A stretch of DNA of 36,560 nt, taken from NCBI RefSeq assembly GCF_000025985.1, contig NC_006873.1, positions 1 through 36,560 of the forward strand, given 5' to 3'. The position numbers were made by a program, and so were the translations under genes. Positions 7,169 to 14,755 of this stretch are shown piece after piece; positions within the stretch are counted from its first letter, which is position 1, and each line of letters begins with the position of its first letter. The stretch comes from Bacteroides fragilis NCTC 9343. Lineage in GTDB: Bacteria; Bacteroidota; Bacteroidia; Bacteroidales; Bacteroidaceae. A model generated the notes under the pieces. That model had not been told where the DNA came from, did no database searches, and saw only the letters and a list, made by a program, of their open reading frames with translations.

Positions 7169-7400
7169 ACTTTTTATCTCTGTGCGCTGATTTTTAAGTA
7201 GTTATCTATCAATATTTTAAGGTACTACTATCACTAGCTGATTAAATAAAACTTGATAATCCTACCTAACACAAAAAAGGAATTTTTCTTATTACATAAA
7301 CCCATAGAAAAGGAACTTTTCTTATTTTCTTAACACAAACTTTAGGGAAAAGAACATCCATTAACAAAAAAAAGTCCTATGTGATATAACTACTCAAACG
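7169..7400. other. AT-rich part of the replication origin
   Basis: This gene-free stretch between the iteron clusters is very AT-rich and holds a direct repeat AAAAGGAA-n-TTTTCTTATT (near 7277 and 7308). It also has TTATCTATC (7202-7210), a weak match to a DnaA box, and one ACTTTAGGGAAAAG motif (near 7329). It is the likely duplex-opening region. Confidence 0.6.
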
Positions 7401-7463
7401 AAAGTTGGGTTTTTGTCCCTATCTAAAAAAAGCATATTTTAAAAAGTTGGGTTTTTGTCCCTA
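7401..7463 (+). repeat. Iteron cluster 2 (two copies)
   Basis: Two more perfect iterons start at 7401 and 7443, 42 bases apart and in the same orientation as cluster 1. A separate small cluster beyond an AT-rich gap is typical of iteron origins where initiator bridging controls copy number; that role is inferred. Confidence 0.9.
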
Positions 7464-7484
7464 TGCTTTTTTGATATACTAAAA

Positions 7485-8030
7485 GGAAAGGAATTGATAC
7501 CATCCTTTTTCTGGTTCCGGTACTGATGGGCGTATATAGCATGATGAAATGATACCGAATTATCCCACTCGATAGGTTCTGCAGAGCGACCTTTTGATAC
7601 CAAATACAAAAAACTGCTGGAAGTCGGCCGCAAAAAATTGATACCATAAAACATTAGGGAAAAAGAAGAGAAACAAAATAGCATATTATATATATAAATA
7701 ATACATGAATATATAATATATAAACAAACAATATATAATATATAAACAAACAATATATAATATGTGATTAACACGCTCCACTTCCAGAGTTCCAGAAAGA
7801 GCAACACGAAAAATCTTCTTTTCCCTAAAGTTCCTTGTGTCGTTTCTCTCTATATCTGAATACATGAAAACGGCTGCATCATAAAAGAAACGATACCGAC
7901 ACCATTCAGGAACTATCGCCCATCAGCAAAAGGATTTCATCTAATTGATACCTTTTCTGCTAGTACTGGAGAGAAACCGGGAAAGTATTTGATACCGTAC
8001 TTTTCCCGGTTCTCCCGGACATGGACGAAG
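7485..8030 (+). repeat. GATACC repeat module R2 (A and B halves)
   Basis: A full copy of the repeat in the same orientation as R1. Half A runs about 7485-7665 and half B about 7818-8030, with GATACC boxes at about 44- and 55-base spacing. The B half lacks the final GATACC and TTTAGGGAAAA edge, being replaced by the mob promoter region. In the AT-rich spacer a 22-base unit (7708-7729, 7730-7751) is present twice, against once in R1. No coding sequence is supported. Confidence 0.85.
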
Positions 8031-8065
8031 AGAAAACATTTCTAATTGTATTCTTTTCCCTTTTG

Positions 8066-8097
8066 TTTGGCAGGGTGTTTAGAAATTTATATATTTG
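8066..8097 (+). promoter_or_regulatory. Promoter of the mobilization operon
   Basis: TTTG (8066-8069), 20 bases, TATATTTG (8090-8097) is a perfect Bacteroides-type promoter. The transcript would start near 8104, so the oriT hairpins lie in its 5' leader. Relaxosome proteins bound at oriT would then repress the mob genes; this is inference. Confidence 0.8.
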
Positions 8098-8115
8098 CGT
8101 TTGTAGAAATTAATA

Positions 8116-8194
8116 GCAAGATGTGTTTTTGTGTCCACAAAAACCAAATCTTGCCTGATAAATCAGGAGTTTAGCCCCCTCGCAACTTGGGGGC
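8116..8194 (+). other. Probable origin of transfer (oriT)
   Basis: Immediately upstream of the relaxosome genes are three nested dyads. GCAAGAT (8116-8122) plus GTTTTTGTG (8125-8133) pair with CACAAAAAC (8136-8144) plus ATCTTGC (8148-8154). CCTGAT/ATCAGG occupy 8154-8167, and GCCCCC/GGGGGC 8174-8194. A long imperfect inverted repeat beside a mobC-relaxase operon is the usual form of oriT in Bacteroides elements. The nick site cannot be placed by eye; it is probably just 3' of the large dyad. Confidence 0.75.
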
Positions 8195-8216
8195 ATATAT
8201 TATTTAGTATCATAGT

Positions 8217-8573
8217 ATGAAAGCAAATAAAAGAGATAGAATAGTGAAAGTTCGCTTAACGAATTTAGAATATGAAGAACTAACTAAAGCTTCTAAATCT
8301 AGCAAATGTATGTCAGATTATTTTAGACAGAGAGTCTTTAGGAAAGGAGTTGGTCTTATTGACCCTAAAGAATTTATTCGTTCGATGGATGAAATTTGTT
8401 TGGAAATGAAACGTATAGGAAATAATATAAATCAGTTGGCTAGGTATGTAAATATTCATAAGGAAGAAGTTAATCAAGAGGTTCTTAATGAGGTAGAAAA
8501 GAAAATGGCAGACTATGTAATTATGCAAGATAAATTGAATGTTACTTGGCGTAAGTTGATGTCAATCAAATAA
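8217..8573 (+). CDS. MobC-like relaxosome accessory protein
   Basis: This 118-residue protein begins with a ribbon-helix-helix-like segment (IVKVRLTNLEYEELTKASK, about 9-27), then SDYFRQRVF, and has the MobC signature GNNINQLARYVN (about 77-88). MobC proteins bind oriT and help the relaxase reach its nick site. It lies directly downstream of the proposed oriT and upstream of the relaxase, though a GATACC half-module (8632-8886) separates them. The length is typical. Confidence 0.88.
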   Translation: MKANKRDRIVKVRLTNLEYEELTKASKSSKCMSDYFRQRVFRKGVGLIDPKEFIRSMDEICLEMKRIGNNINQLARYVNIHKEEVNQEVLNEVEKKMADYVIMQDKLNVTWRKLMSIK

Positions 8574-8631
8574 TATATGTATATATAATATTGATATATA
8601 TAATTTTAGTGATAAAGACAGCGTTACTATT

Positions 8632-8886
8632 TCTTTTCCCTAAAGTTCCTTGTGTCGTTTCTCTCTATACTTGAATACAGGAAAACGGCTGCATCATAAA
8701 AGAAAAGACACCGACACCATTCAGGAACTACCGCCCATCGGCAAAAGGATTCCATCTAATTGATACCTTTTCTGCCTGCACTGGAGAGAAACTGGGAAGG
8801 TATTTGATACCGTACTTTTCCGGGTTCTGCCCGGCATGGACGATAAGAGAACATTATTATGATACCAAAAAACTTTAGGGAAAAAT
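8632..8886 (+). repeat. GATACC repeat module R3 (B half only)
   Basis: Only half B is present, bounded by TTTTCCCTAAAGTTCC (from about 8635) and AACTTTAGGGAAAA (to about 8884). AT-rich tracts lie on both sides (8575-8610 and 8886-8950). It sits between mobC and the relaxase gene. The B half alone appears to be an independent unit. Confidence 0.8.
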
Positions 8887-8953
8887 ATTATATATATAAA
8901 TAATATATGAATATATAATATTTGTATATTTATTATATGAATAAATTATATTG

Positions 8954-8989
8954 AAATATTCTTTTATTGAATATTTGTTTGTATATTTG
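8954..8989 (+). promoter_or_regulatory. Operator-like dyad and -7 box ahead of the relaxase
   Basis: AAATATTC (8954-8961) and GAATATTT (8969-8976) form a perfect dyad with a seven-base spacer, followed by TATATTTG (8982-8989), a -7 box. Closely related sequence precedes the DUF3408 gene (11209-11264), so one regulator may bind both. The XRE protein at 12009-12395 is a candidate. I see no -33 box at the standard distance. Confidence 0.55.
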
Positions 8990-9007
8990 CGGTGTGAAGT
9001 TATAAAT

Positions 9008-10570
9008 ATGGTAGTAGTAGTTTTAAAAGCGGCAACTTCTTTCGCTGGTATTGATTATAATGAGCGAAAGAATGAGGAAGGCAAGAGTGAACTTCTTGTT
9101 GCAGAAAATTTTGCTATGAATCCAGATAATTTGAAGAAGTCGGATTATATAGCTTATATGGAATCTGTCTGTAGGACTAATCCAGCGGTCAAGGCAAAAC
9201 AATTTCATGCAGTGATTTCATGTAAGGGGCGTGAATATTCGGCAGAGGATTTGAAAAATGTAGCTTTGCAATATATAAATAAAATGGGTTATGGAAATAA
9301 TCCTTATATGATATATTTTCATTCTGATACAGAAAATAATCATGTACATATTGTTTCTACACGAGTACAGAAGAACGGACAGAAGGTAAAAGATAATATG
9401 GAAGCTGTGCGCTCACAGAAAGTCATAAATCAAATAATGAATGTTGATTTAGCTTTGAAGGCTAAAGATAATATTTCAAAATACATGGAGTTTTCTTTTT
9501 CTACAGTGCAGCAATATAAGTTGTTACTTGAACAATCAGGATGGAAATTAAGAGAAAAGGATGGATTATTAATTTTGTATAAGGGTGGTGAAAAGCACGC
9601 TTCAATTCAATTAGAGCAGATAAAAGATAAAGCTAAACAATATACACCTGATGAAGAAAGAAGAAAACAGATAACAGCTCTTTTATTTAAATATAAGCAA
9701 GGACTTTCCTATACAGAACTTCAAACTTTGATGAAAGATAAGTTTGGTATAAATTTAGTCTTTCATACAGGAAAAGGACATACTAAACCTTATGGATATA
9801 CATTAATTGATTATAGAAATAAGAGAGTTTTGAAAGGTGGGGAAGTTATGGATTTGAAGGAACTTTTAGTAGAGCCTAATAAACAAGCAAAAGTTGAACA
9901 CTGTAATAGTATAATTAATCTTCTTTTGAAAGATGGAACAAAATATACAATGGATAGTTTCAAGAAATTAATGTTAGATTACGGTTATAGGTTTTCAATG
10001 AATGGCACAATATTTATAAATGGTGATGATAAGGCTTTATTGGTTCTTGATAAAAAACTGTTGAAAGAACTTAGATATAATAGCAGAGTGTATGAAGCAA
10101 ATAAATTTAATGTTGCTACACTTAAAGAAGCCGAGTTGTTAAGTAGAATTTATCATGTGAAAAAAGATGATATTTTGATTCAAGAGCATATGGATAAAAA
10201 AAATACTGTCTATTCTGATATGATAAATAGTTATTTGGCTCATAGTTCAGATTTACATTCTACATTAAGAGAAAAAGGAATTCTTTTTGTTGAAGATGAT
10301 AATTTAGTTTATCTAATAGATAAAAAGAATAAAGTAATCGTAAGTACTGATGATTTAGGAATCAATATTATAAAAGATGGCTATAGTAAAGATAGGATTA
10401 CTCTAGTTACTCTTGATAAGATGGAAAGAATAACTGTTGAACAAGATTCAGAACTGGCAAGGGGATTTAATCTGATTGATGCTATTTGTGATATTCTTAG
10501 CCAGCATATAAATGTACAGCAAGATAAATCTCCTAATAGGAAAAAGAAAAGAGGACAGCAACAAAATTAA
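9008..10570 (+). CDS. Relaxase (mobilization nuclease)
   Basis: This 520-residue protein carries the relaxase metal motif HSDTENNHVHIV (His105, His112, His114) in an N-terminal nuclease domain (about 1-180). The nucleophile is probably one of the tyrosines around YIAYMESV or upstream. The rest is a long, mostly helical, basic region ending KKKRGQQQ. It would nick oriT and remain bound to the 5' end for transfer by the VirD4-type protein. ATG 9008 is chosen over TTG 8951 because a -7 box lies just upstream of it. ParA follows 15 bases downstream, so they share a transcript. Confidence 0.9.
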   Translation: MVVVVLKAATSFAGIDYNERKNEEGKSELLVAENFAMNPDNLKKSDYIAYMESVCRTNPAVKAKQFHAVISCKGREYSAEDLKNVALQYINKMGYGNNPYMIYFHSDTENNHVHIVSTRVQKNGQKVKDNMEAVRSQKVINQIMNVDLALKAKDNISKYMEFSFSTVQQYKLLLEQSGWKLREKDGLLILYKGGEKHASIQLEQIKDKAKQYTPDEERRKQITALLFKYKQGLSYTELQTLMKDKFGINLVFHTGKGHTKPYGYTLIDYRNKRVLKGGEVMDLKELLVEPNKQAKVEHCNSIINLLLKDGTKYTMDSFKKLMLDYGYRFSMNGTIFINGDDKALLVLDKKLLKELRYNSRVYEANKFNVATLKEAELLSRIYHVKKDDILIQEHMDKKNTVYSDMINSYLAHSSDLHSTLREKGILFVEDDNLVYLIDKKNKVIVSTDDLGINIIKDGYSKDRITLVTLDKMERITVEQDSELARGFNLIDAICDILSQHINVQQDKSPNRKKKRGQQQN

Positions 10571-10585
10571 TAAATATAATAAGAT

Positions 10586-11209
10586 ATGATAATATTATTT
10601 GGGAATCAGAAAGGCGGTTGTGGTAAAACGACTAATTGCATACAATTTGCCAACTATCTAGTAGAAAAAGGAAAAGAAGTTCTAGTATTGGATTTAGATT
10701 TTCAGCGTTCATTATCGGATAGAAGAAAAGAAGATATTGCGACCTATGATAATGAACCTAAATATGAGGTTATACAAACCGATATATCTAATGTTGCTAA
10801 AATTATTAGTGATTTTACTAAGGTTGAGCAAGGAAATCTATTAATAGATTTGCCTGGTAAGATTGATGATGATGCTCTGGGAACTATTCTTAAAGCTGCG
10901 GATATAATAATATGCCCATTTAAATACGATAAATTTACAATGGATAGTACAGGTTTTTTTATCCAAGTGTTACAGTATTTAAATGTAAAAGCCAAAATAT
11001 TCTTTTTACCTAACAATATGAGAGCTGCGGTAAGATATGAAACAAAAGAACAGGTAGTTGATATTCTTAAGCAAGTTGGTTTTGTTACAGATGAAATACC
11101 AGCTTCTGTTGCTATGGAACGTATAAATACATTAACAATTAGTAATGAGTGTATTGATAAGGTGAAGAATGCTTATGATTATATCATTCAAGAAGGAGCA
11201 ATAAAATAA
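10586..11209 (+). CDS. ParA/MinD-family ATPase (TraA-like)
   Basis: This 207-residue protein has a deviant Walker A, QKGGCGKTT (Lys9, Lys14), DLDFQRS (the Walker A' region) and LLIDLPG (Walker B region). It could partition the plasmid, but its place between a relaxase and a DUF3408-like gene matches TraA of Bacteroides conjugative elements, where a ParA-type protein begins the tra operon. Both roles are possible. No separate ParB with an HTH domain is visible nearby. Confidence 0.88.
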   Translation: MIILFGNQKGGCGKTTNCIQFANYLVEKGKEVLVLDLDFQRSLSDRRKEDIATYDNEPKYEVIQTDISNVAKIISDFTKVEQGNLLIDLPGKIDDDALGTILKAADIIICPFKYDKFTMDSTGFFIQVLQYLNVKAKIFFLPNNMRAAVRYETKEQVVDILKQVGFVTDEIPASVAMERINTLTISNECIDKVKNAYDYIIQEGAIK

Positions 11210-11264
11210 AATATTCTTTTAATAGATATTTGTTATAAAGTTATTTATTTATTGTATATATTTG
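11209..11264 (+). promoter_or_regulatory. Promoter/operator of the DUF3408-like gene
   Basis: AAATATTC-N8-GATATTT (11209-11231) resembles the dyad ahead of the relaxase, and TATATTTG (11257-11264) is a -7 box only three bases before the ATG at 11268. The mRNA would therefore be leaderless or nearly so. TTTG at 11229-11232 is 24 bases upstream of the -7 box, slightly too far. Confidence 0.5.
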
Positions 11265-11267
11265 CAC

Positions 11268-11702
11268 ATGGCTGATAAATTAAGGAAAAAGCAAAATGAA
11301 GGTATTTCTAGTGTTCTGGAAATAGCTAAAATGATAAGAGGTGAAGAATTGCATGGGAGTAGTATAAATGAAGCTCCTATTCAAGAAGCTAAATATGAAG
11401 TTGAAGAGGAGAAAGAACCACTTCATGTAGAAATGGAAACAACTTCTTCGGAAGTTTTTAATTTTAATGGCTCTAGTGAAATGGATTTGACGGACTTATT
11501 AGAGTACATTAAAGGAAAAAATTATAATTGCAAGGAAGTTTTATATGTTGATACAGATGTAAAAGAGGTGTTTGGGTTGCTCAAAGCTAAAGCCAAAATA
11601 CCTATTTCATCTTTAGTTTCGTTTATTTTGGAAGATTGGTTAACTAAACACCGTAGCGACATAAGTTCTTTGATTAAGCAAAAAAAGAACCGTTTTCTTT
11701 AG
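11268..11702 (+). CDS. DUF3408-like conjugation protein (TraB-type)
   Basis: From ATG 11268 the protein has 144 residues: an acidic, unstructured-looking first half, then a C-terminal segment (about 88-144) with VLYVDTDVKEVFGLLK, IPISSLVSFILEDWLTKH and a lysine-rich end, matching the DUF3408 proteins that follow ParA at the start of Bacteroides tra operons. The fold resembles a ribbon-helix-helix domain. Its TAG stop (11700-11702) overlaps the right inverted repeat by two bases. In the orientation shown it is cut off from the tra genes; after inversion it would lie directly upstream of them. Confidence 0.75.
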   Translation: MADKLRKKQNEGISSVLEIAKMIRGEELHGSSINEAPIQEAKYEVEEEKEPLHVEMETTSSEVFNFNGSSEMDLTDLLEYIKGKNYNCKEVLYVDTDVKEVFGLLKAKAKIPISSLVSFILEDWLTKHRSDISSLIKQKKNRFL

Positions 11703-11728
11703 TACAGAAAAAGGGTCGTTTTGTGAAA
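11701..11728 (+). repeat. Right copy of 28-base inverted repeat, candidate recombinase crossover site
   Basis: AGTACAGAAAAAGGGTCG (11701-11718) and the weaker extension to 11728 repeat bases 28-1 in inverse orientation, 25/28. It begins inside the stop codon of the DUF3408-like gene and marks the point where the all-rightward half of the plasmid ends. I found no third copy in the window. Confidence 0.7.
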
Positions 11729-11790
11729 CATGAAACAAAAGATTTGAATTAGCCTAGTTGATAGAAGCTTCTTTTCTTTTTGTTGCTTTT

Positions 11791-11943
11791 ATGGTATCAA
11801 TTTTTTGCGGCCGGCTTCCAACTGTTTTTTGTATTTGGTATCAAAAGGTCGTTCTACAGAACGTATCGAGTGTGATAATTCGGTATCATTTCATCATGCT
11901 ATATTCGCCCATCAGTGCCGGAACCCCAAAAGAATAGGTATCA
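11791..11943 (-). repeat. GATACC repeat module R4 (A half only)
   Basis: An A half in reverse orientation, with GGTATC (the complement of GATACC) near 11793, 11837, 11881 and 11936, again about 44, 44 and 55 bases apart. It lies between the right inverted repeat and the terminator at 11965. A reading frame across it is an artefact. Together with the terminator it accounts for the 306-base gap 11703-12008. Confidence 0.8.
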
Positions 11944-11964
11944 GGTTCTTTAAAGTAATATTGA

Positions 11965-12000
11965 AAAATAAAAGAGAGTATTTATACTCTCTTTTATTTT
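11965..12000. terminator. Strong bidirectional terminator
   Basis: A perfect 17-base-pair stem with a two-base centre: AAAATAAAAGAGAGTAT (11965-11981) and ATACTCTCTTTTATTTT (11984-12000). A-rich sequence on one side and T-rich on the other let it work both ways. It separates the rightward mob operon from the leftward coupling-protein operon, which converge here. Confidence 0.85.
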
Positions 12001-12008
12001 ATTATATA

Positions 12009-12395
12009 TTATGGCTGTAATAAATTGATGGCTTTTTGAAGATTCGCTTCTAGCTCTTTTTTAGCGTTTGACATAGCATTTTCATAGTTTTTTTCTGATT
12101 GTCTAATGATTTCTATTATTACAGAATTATAATTAGCTTTTTGTGCTTCATCTTCTTCTGTATTAGAAATCAGATAAAACTTTTCACTGAATATTAAATC
12201 TATAAAAACATAGTTAGAATAAAAATTCAGCACTTGAAATAAAAGTTTTAGGCTGCCGCCTTTTCCTAATTCAAGATTTGAAATTGCATTTTGTTTACAG
12301 TTTAGCTGTTCAGCTAATTGAGCTTGGGAATATCCTACATGCTCTCGGATTTGTTTTAACCTTGTACCTAAAACTGGCAATGTAATGTTATACAT
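12009..12395 (-). CDS. XRE-family transcriptional regulator
   Basis: A 128-residue protein with an N-terminal Cro/CI-type helix-turn-helix (about 9-62; key segment YSQAQLAEQLNCKQNAISNLE) and a helical tail (about 85-128) likely to be coiled coil. Its start overlaps the end of the coupling-protein gene by eight bases, so the two are co-translated. It is a candidate controller of the dyad operators at 8954 and 11209; that link is inference. Confidence 0.88.
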   Translation of the reverse strand: MYNITLPVLGTRLKQIREHVGYSQAQLAEQLNCKQNAISNLELGKGGSLKLLFQVLNFYSNYVFIDLIFSEKFYLISNTEEDEAQKANYNSVIIEIIRQSEKNYENAMSNAKKELEANLQKAINLLQP

Positions 12396-14343
12396 ATTGT
12401 TCTATTACTGTTTCTACTTCGTCGTATATTCTCTTAAAGTTCTTTTGCAGTAATTTCTCTCTATTATCTGCTGTTCCAAAGTTATATACTTTTGGCAGTT
12501 CTTTATAGGCTTCTTCTTCTTTCTTAATTTTTTTTAAATCTAAATTGGTTTTGCAATGGTACGTTGCTGTTGGAAAATTATCTTCTTGTCCGAAATCTAA
12601 TGCAACTTGCCCAACTAATGTACCAGCCTGTAATGAAGAAATTTTGGATGCCGGGATAACAAAATCCATTTGTTCATTCATATTAATTGTTGTTTCGTTT
12701 CTTCTGATGGTAACACCTTCTTTTACTTGTTTAACTTTTCCAAATAGTTTTTGTAGCCAATCTAGAGTTTCAGGAGCTTTTGCTTGCCCGGATAGAGTGT
12801 TACCTATAATTGAGGTAATAGTTTTTGCAGTAGCTTTGCCGTATTGTTCTTCTAATTGCGGTAGTTCTTGTAACCCCAAACAAATTGAAACCTTATTACT
12901 ACGTGCAGTAGAAAGTAGTGTTGCGAGTTGATAAAAATATAATGTGGGACATTCATCTACTATGATTGAAGTAGGATAGTTACCTTTTGTATTGACTAGT
13001 CTAGTTAATCGGTTAATGATAAGTGCATTTAAAGCACTATTCATACTTTGCGTTTTAGGATTGTTTGCTATGATGAGATAACTTGGGTCCGTTTTATCTG
13101 ATACTTTTAAATTGAAATCATTGCCACTAAATACCCAAAAAGATTCTTTAGTGGCCAGCCTTGATAACTGTACTTTTAGACTTGCCATCTGTCCTTCTAA
13201 TTGGTCCACTGCTCCTGATTTATACGCAGCTTCAAATGGGGAAACTAGTGACTTTAATTCAGGTTCGGAAAAAAGAACTTTAAATAGTACATCATATTCT
13301 TGATTAAGGAAAGCTAGTACATGCGGTAAATCTGAATATTTGCCATTCTCGTATCTAGACCAAAAATAAATAGAAGCTGCTAACAAGTTTACTGCTGATG
13401 TTTTAAAAAAATCGCTATTACCTCCGCTTCCTTTATCTCCTTTTTGTAAACTCTCATATAATGCTTCTGCAGTTTCTGTTGCATCTGCTAGGATTTCTAT
13501 ATATTCTCGTTTCAATGGATTTATTCTTCTACTATATTCAATATCAGAAAAATTAATGACATTGAACTTGAAATTATTTGGTATTTTCCCTAATTGCTTA
13601 TTCTTTTGATAATTATAATATGCAATTTTGGCAAGTTCAGGAAATTTGAAGTCGTAAACAACTTCTGCAAATCCTTTAGCTGAATGCTGTCTTATAAAAG
13701 AATTTATAACAGAAAAAGATTTACCACTTCCGGGCGTTCCTATTACAAAAGTTCCACGAAAACAGTTACATATATTCAGCCATCCATTATGCCACTTTCT
13801 ATTGTAGAAAAACTTCATCGGAATATTGACAGAGTATTCTGTTTCTACCTTGTTTTTAGATTGTTCAAAACTTTCATTCTCTATATTAAATCTATCTTTC
13901 ATAAAGTTTGATTTAATACGTTTGGAAATGTTATCTAGAGCTGAATTTATTAATATAGCTCCAATTATTGATAGTATAATGTAAGCTATATTATACCATT
14001 CTAAACCATTTTCTCCTTTTTCTTTAAAGAAAAGAAAGCATACACTTCCAAAGAACATAATGAATCCAAAAATTAAAGGAAAAATGATTTGTTTAGTTGG
14101 GTCTAATTCTAAATCCTTTTTTGAACGTGTTCCAATACAAGTAACCATTATAATAAAGAATGTAAATAACTTGCTATAAAGAATATTAGAATAGATAGGT
14201 ATTTTTGCCAACTTTGATAAAAAAGGTGTAATATTTTCACTAAAGGGAAAATGAACAAATAGTAGAATCTCTATGCAAACTGTTATATAAATGAATGCTT
14301 GCATGAATCCATAAAGCTTTTGCAATTCTTTACTTTCTTCCAT
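12388..14343 (-). CDS. Type IV coupling protein (VirD4-like)
   Basis: This 651-residue inner-membrane ATPase has four hydrophobic segments in the first 135 residues, Walker A GTPGSGKSF (near 204), and Walker B SIIVDECPTLYF (near 464). A further conserved stretch lies around IIGNTLSGQAKAPETL. It would link the relaxase-DNA complex to the tra channel. It is encoded apart from the tra operon, as in several Bacteroides mobilization modules where the coupling protein goes with the mob genes. The gene is followed by the overlapping XRE regulator and preceded by a 74-residue gene three bases upstream. Confidence 0.92.
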   Translation of the reverse strand: MEESKELQKLYGFMQAFIYITVCIEILLFVHFPFSENITPFLSKLAKIPIYSNILYSKLFTFFIIMVTCIGTRSKKDLELDPTKQIIFPLIFGFIMFFGSVCFLFFKEKGENGLEWYNIAYIILSIIGAILINSALDNISKRIKSNFMKDRFNIENESFEQSKNKVETEYSVNIPMKFFYNRKWHNGWLNICNCFRGTFVIGTPGSGKSFSVINSFIRQHSAKGFAEVVYDFKFPELAKIAYYNYQKNKQLGKIPNNFKFNVINFSDIEYSRRINPLKREYIEILADATETAEALYESLQKGDKGSGGNSDFFKTSAVNLLAASIYFWSRYENGKYSDLPHVLAFLNQEYDVLFKVLFSEPELKSLVSPFEAAYKSGAVDQLEGQMASLKVQLSRLATKESFWVFSGNDFNLKVSDKTDPSYLIIANNPKTQSMNSALNALIINRLTRLVNTKGNYPTSIIVDECPTLYFYQLATLLSTARSNKVSICLGLQELPQLEEQYGKATAKTITSIIGNTLSGQAKAPETLDWLQKLFGKVKQVKEGVTIRRNETTINMNEQMDFVIPASKISSLQAGTLVGQVALDFGQEDNFPTATYHCKTNLDLKKIKKEEEAYKELPKVYNFGTADNREKLLQKNFKRIYDEVETVIEQYV

Positions 14344-14346
14344 GAC

Positions 14347-14571
14347 TTAATCGGGTATTTTAACTTTTTCAGGTTCCTCACATTGAAAAGCCTTGAAATC
14401 TTCTATAGCTAATTTCAAGTCTTCTAAAAAAATGCTATTGCAACCTTTTTCTACTGCTATCTGGTAATATGCTTCCATCGTTTGGACGGAACAAATATCT
14501 GTTCCGCATATTACGAAAGCCGGAATGTCTTCTAATAGACATTTGTGTAATAATCTTTTTTGGTCTTTCAT
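14347..14571 (-). CDS. Small protein of unknown function upstream of the coupling protein
   Basis: A 74-residue soluble protein, not recognised, with an alternating alpha/beta pattern (AFVICGTDICSVQTMEAYYQ) and an acidic end. Only three bases separate it from the coupling-protein gene, so it is in the same operon. Confidence 0.7.
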   Translation of the reverse strand: MKDQKRLLHKCLLEDIPAFVICGTDICSVQTMEAYYQIAVEKGCNSIFLEDLKLAIEDFKAFQCEEPEKVKIPD

Positions 14572-14589
14572 CTTATTAATTCAAATGAA

Positions 14590-14629
14590 AATACCACTCT
14601 TTTATGTCATAAGAGTGGTATTGTTTTTT
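14590..14629. terminator. Intrinsic terminator hairpin
   Basis: AATACCACTCTT (14590-14601) and AAGAGTGGTATT (14611-14622) form a perfect 12-base stem, followed on the plus strand by GTTTTTTATTTTT and on the minus strand by TTTTCATTT. It separates the accessory operon (ending with the lipoprotein) from the coupling-protein operon. Confidence 0.8.
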
Positions 14630-14633
14630 ATTT

Positions 14634-14755
14634 TTGGTATCATAATAATGTTCTCTTATCGTCCATGCCGGGCAGAACCCGGAAAAGTACGGTATCAAAT
14701 TCCTTCCCGGTTTCTCTCCAGTACTGGTGGAAAAGGTATCAGTTCTACTGATACT
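14634..14755 (-). repeat. Partial GATACC repeat module R5 (part of B half)
   Basis: A truncated B half in reverse orientation (GGTATC near 14637, 14692 and 14735; spacing 55 and about 43). Its inner edge runs into the lipoprotein gene: GTATCAGT/ACTGATAC (14736-14754) is a perfect palindrome that contains the lipoprotein stop codon. The rest of the B half is missing. Confidence 0.75.

Noticed and set aside
10586..11209. Calling parA a definite partition gene
   Set aside because: No ParB with HTH nor clear parS cluster beside it; its position equally fits TraA of Bacteroides tra operons, so only the ATPase family is assigned.
12545..12931. Plus-strand frames opposite the coupling-protein gene
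   Set aside because: Shadow frames of a clear VirD4-like gene.
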